From: Sinorhizobium sp. 6-70
GTDB taxonomy: Bacteria; Pseudomonadota; Alphaproteobacteria; Rhizobiales; Rhizobiaceae
Length of the DNA stretch: 64,000 nt
Direction of reading: 5' to 3'
Assembly: GCF_030124375.1 (NCBI RefSeq)
Contig: NZ_JASKLS010000007.1
Coordinates: 62,001-126,000, forward strand
Shown: positions 63,336 to 64,000 of the stretch, one piece after another
Numbering within the stretch: the stretch's first letter is position 1
Layout: each line of letters starts with the position of its first letter
Program-made: the position numbers and the translations under genes
The notes under the pieces: generated by a model
The model's database searches: none
What the model was told of the DNA's origin: nothing
Seen by the model: the letters and a program-made list of their open reading frames with translations, nothing else

Positions 63336-64000
63336 TCAAGCACCAAATACGATCAACAAATCCTTGGCGTCGATCTGGTCGCCGGCCCTGACCAGCACCT
63401 CGGCGACCACGCCGTCCTTTTCGGCATGCAGCGCGGTCTCCATCTTCATCGCCTCGATCGACAAGAGCACGTCGCCGGCCTTGACCGGCTGGCCGGTGAT
63501 GACGGCGACGGTCGAGATGACGCCCGGCATCGGCGCGCCGAGCTGGGCGGCATTGCCGGCTTCCGCCTTGCGCCGGATCGCGGCGGAAGCGCCGCGATTG
63601 CGGTCCGGCACCTTGATCGAGCGCGGCTGACCGTTCAGTTCGAAGAACATCTTGACCATGCCCTTCTCGTCGATCTCGCCCTGCGCCTGGTTGAGGATGA
63701 CGAGCGTCTTGCCCTTCTCGATGTCGGCGAAGAGCTCCTCGCCCGGCGCCATGCCGTAGAAATAGGCCGGCGTCGGCAGCACACTGACCGGGCCGTAGGT
63801 CTCGGCGGCCAGCGCGTAGTCGGTGAAGACCTTCGGATACATCAAATAGGAGGCGAACTCGAAGTCGGTGACCTCGCGGCCGAGCTTCTCTTCGATGCTT
63901 TTGCGCTCCGCGTCGAGATCGGCAGGCGGCAGCAGCGAGCCCGGCACTGCCGTGTACCGCTCTTCGCCCTTCAGCACCTTCTTCTGAAGCGCCTCCGGCC
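63336..64000 (-). CDS. pyc: Pyruvate carboxylase, C-terminal part (5' end beyond window)
   Basis: Carboxylates pyruvate to oxaloacetate with biotin. Only the last 220 or so residues are visible: end of the carboxyltransferase domain (FASYLMYPKVFTDYALAAETYG, PTPAYFYGMAPGEE), the allosteric linker, and the biotin carrier domain with EAMKMETALHAEKDG, Lys being the biotin site, ending DLLIVFGA. The frame stays open through the right edge of the window. Confidence 0.94.
   Translation of the reverse strand, partial: PEALQKKVLKGEERYTAVPGSLLPPADLDAERKSIEEKLGREVTDFEFASYLMYPKVFTDYALAAETYGPVSVLPTPAYFYGMAPGEELFADIEKGKTLVILNQAQGEIDEKGMVKMFFELNGQPRSIKVPDRNRGASAAIRRKAEAGNAAQLGAPMPGVISTVAVITGQPVKAGDVLLSIEAMKMETALHAEKDGVVAEVLVRAGDQIDAKDLLIVFGA

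Overview
The window reads as the chromosome of a Sinorhizobium/Ensifer-type rhizobium (Alphaproteobacteria, Rhizobiales). The evidence is: high-GC codon use throughout; a second heat-shock sigma factor (RpoH2) with an RpoE2-type promoter; the PHB cluster phbB-phbA-phaR; Rhizobiales conserved-unknown families (DUF2794, UPF0314/DUF2585, DUF1223, IalB-like); a SUV3-like helicase next to an S4 protein, FdxA and CarD; and many Rhizobium-type intergenic mosaic (RIME-like) repeats. I cannot name the species from sequence alone. It is core-genome DNA. I saw no rRNA, tRNA, CRISPR, prophage, insertion sequence or integron.

Layout. 1-5.3 kb: end of dapF, mtaB, ftsY, yciB/ispZ and a UPF0314 membrane protein, all on +. 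5.4-8.5 kb: cytochrome c maturation genes ccmA-B-C-D-G on -, with a repeat between ccmB and ccmC. 8.8-14.9 kb: acnA, a DUF1223 periplasmic protein, DUF2794, a GNAT enzyme and a Bax-inhibitor-1 protein. 15-24 kb: the ybbA-ybbP exporter divergent from tesA, then thpR, a low-Mr tyrosine phosphatase, phhB, a YkvA protein, an IalB-like secreted protein and rlmN. 24-33.4 kb: an ABC transporter of the Trp/Tyr type, LysE, argG, a marR-bcr efflux pair, and thiN-uup. 33.4-37.7 kb: a GNAT enzyme and the TPP-riboswitch-controlled thiBPQ operon. 38-43 kb: M48 peptidase-LysM lipoprotein, class C beta-lactamase, rpoH2, carD. 43.4-47.6 kb: fdxA, S4 protein, SUV3-like helicase. 47.6-48.2 kb: an unusual AT-richer intergenic region packed with GANTC sites. 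48.2-51.6 kb: phbB, phbA, phaR, rpmF. 51.7-57.8 kb: GST, mtgA, ispA, hisC, LysE, ispG. 57.9-63 kb: MFS, VOC and DeoR genes, divergent from an amino-acid ABC transporter. 63.3 kb to the end: the C-terminus of pyruvate carboxylase.

Genes that work together: ccmABCDG load and reduce apocytochrome c and haem; thiBPQ imports thiamine and thiN makes TPP; phbA and phbB make 3-hydroxybutyryl-CoA for PHB under PhaR; ispG and ispA are two steps of isoprenoid synthesis; rpoH2 is probably under the general stress sigma factor RpoE2.

The most unusual signals are not genes. (1) Sixteen GANTC (CcrM methylation) sites lie in about 370 bp between phbB and the helicase gene, including a duplicated 26-bp palindromic block. 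(2) Intergenic-type palindromic repeats are translated in frame inside ftsY as part of a tandem duplication. (3) A two-hairpin repeat occurs about 15 times in 64 kb, including inside the ccm operon. (4) Stable hairpins sit between binding-protein and permease genes in both amino-acid-type ABC operons.
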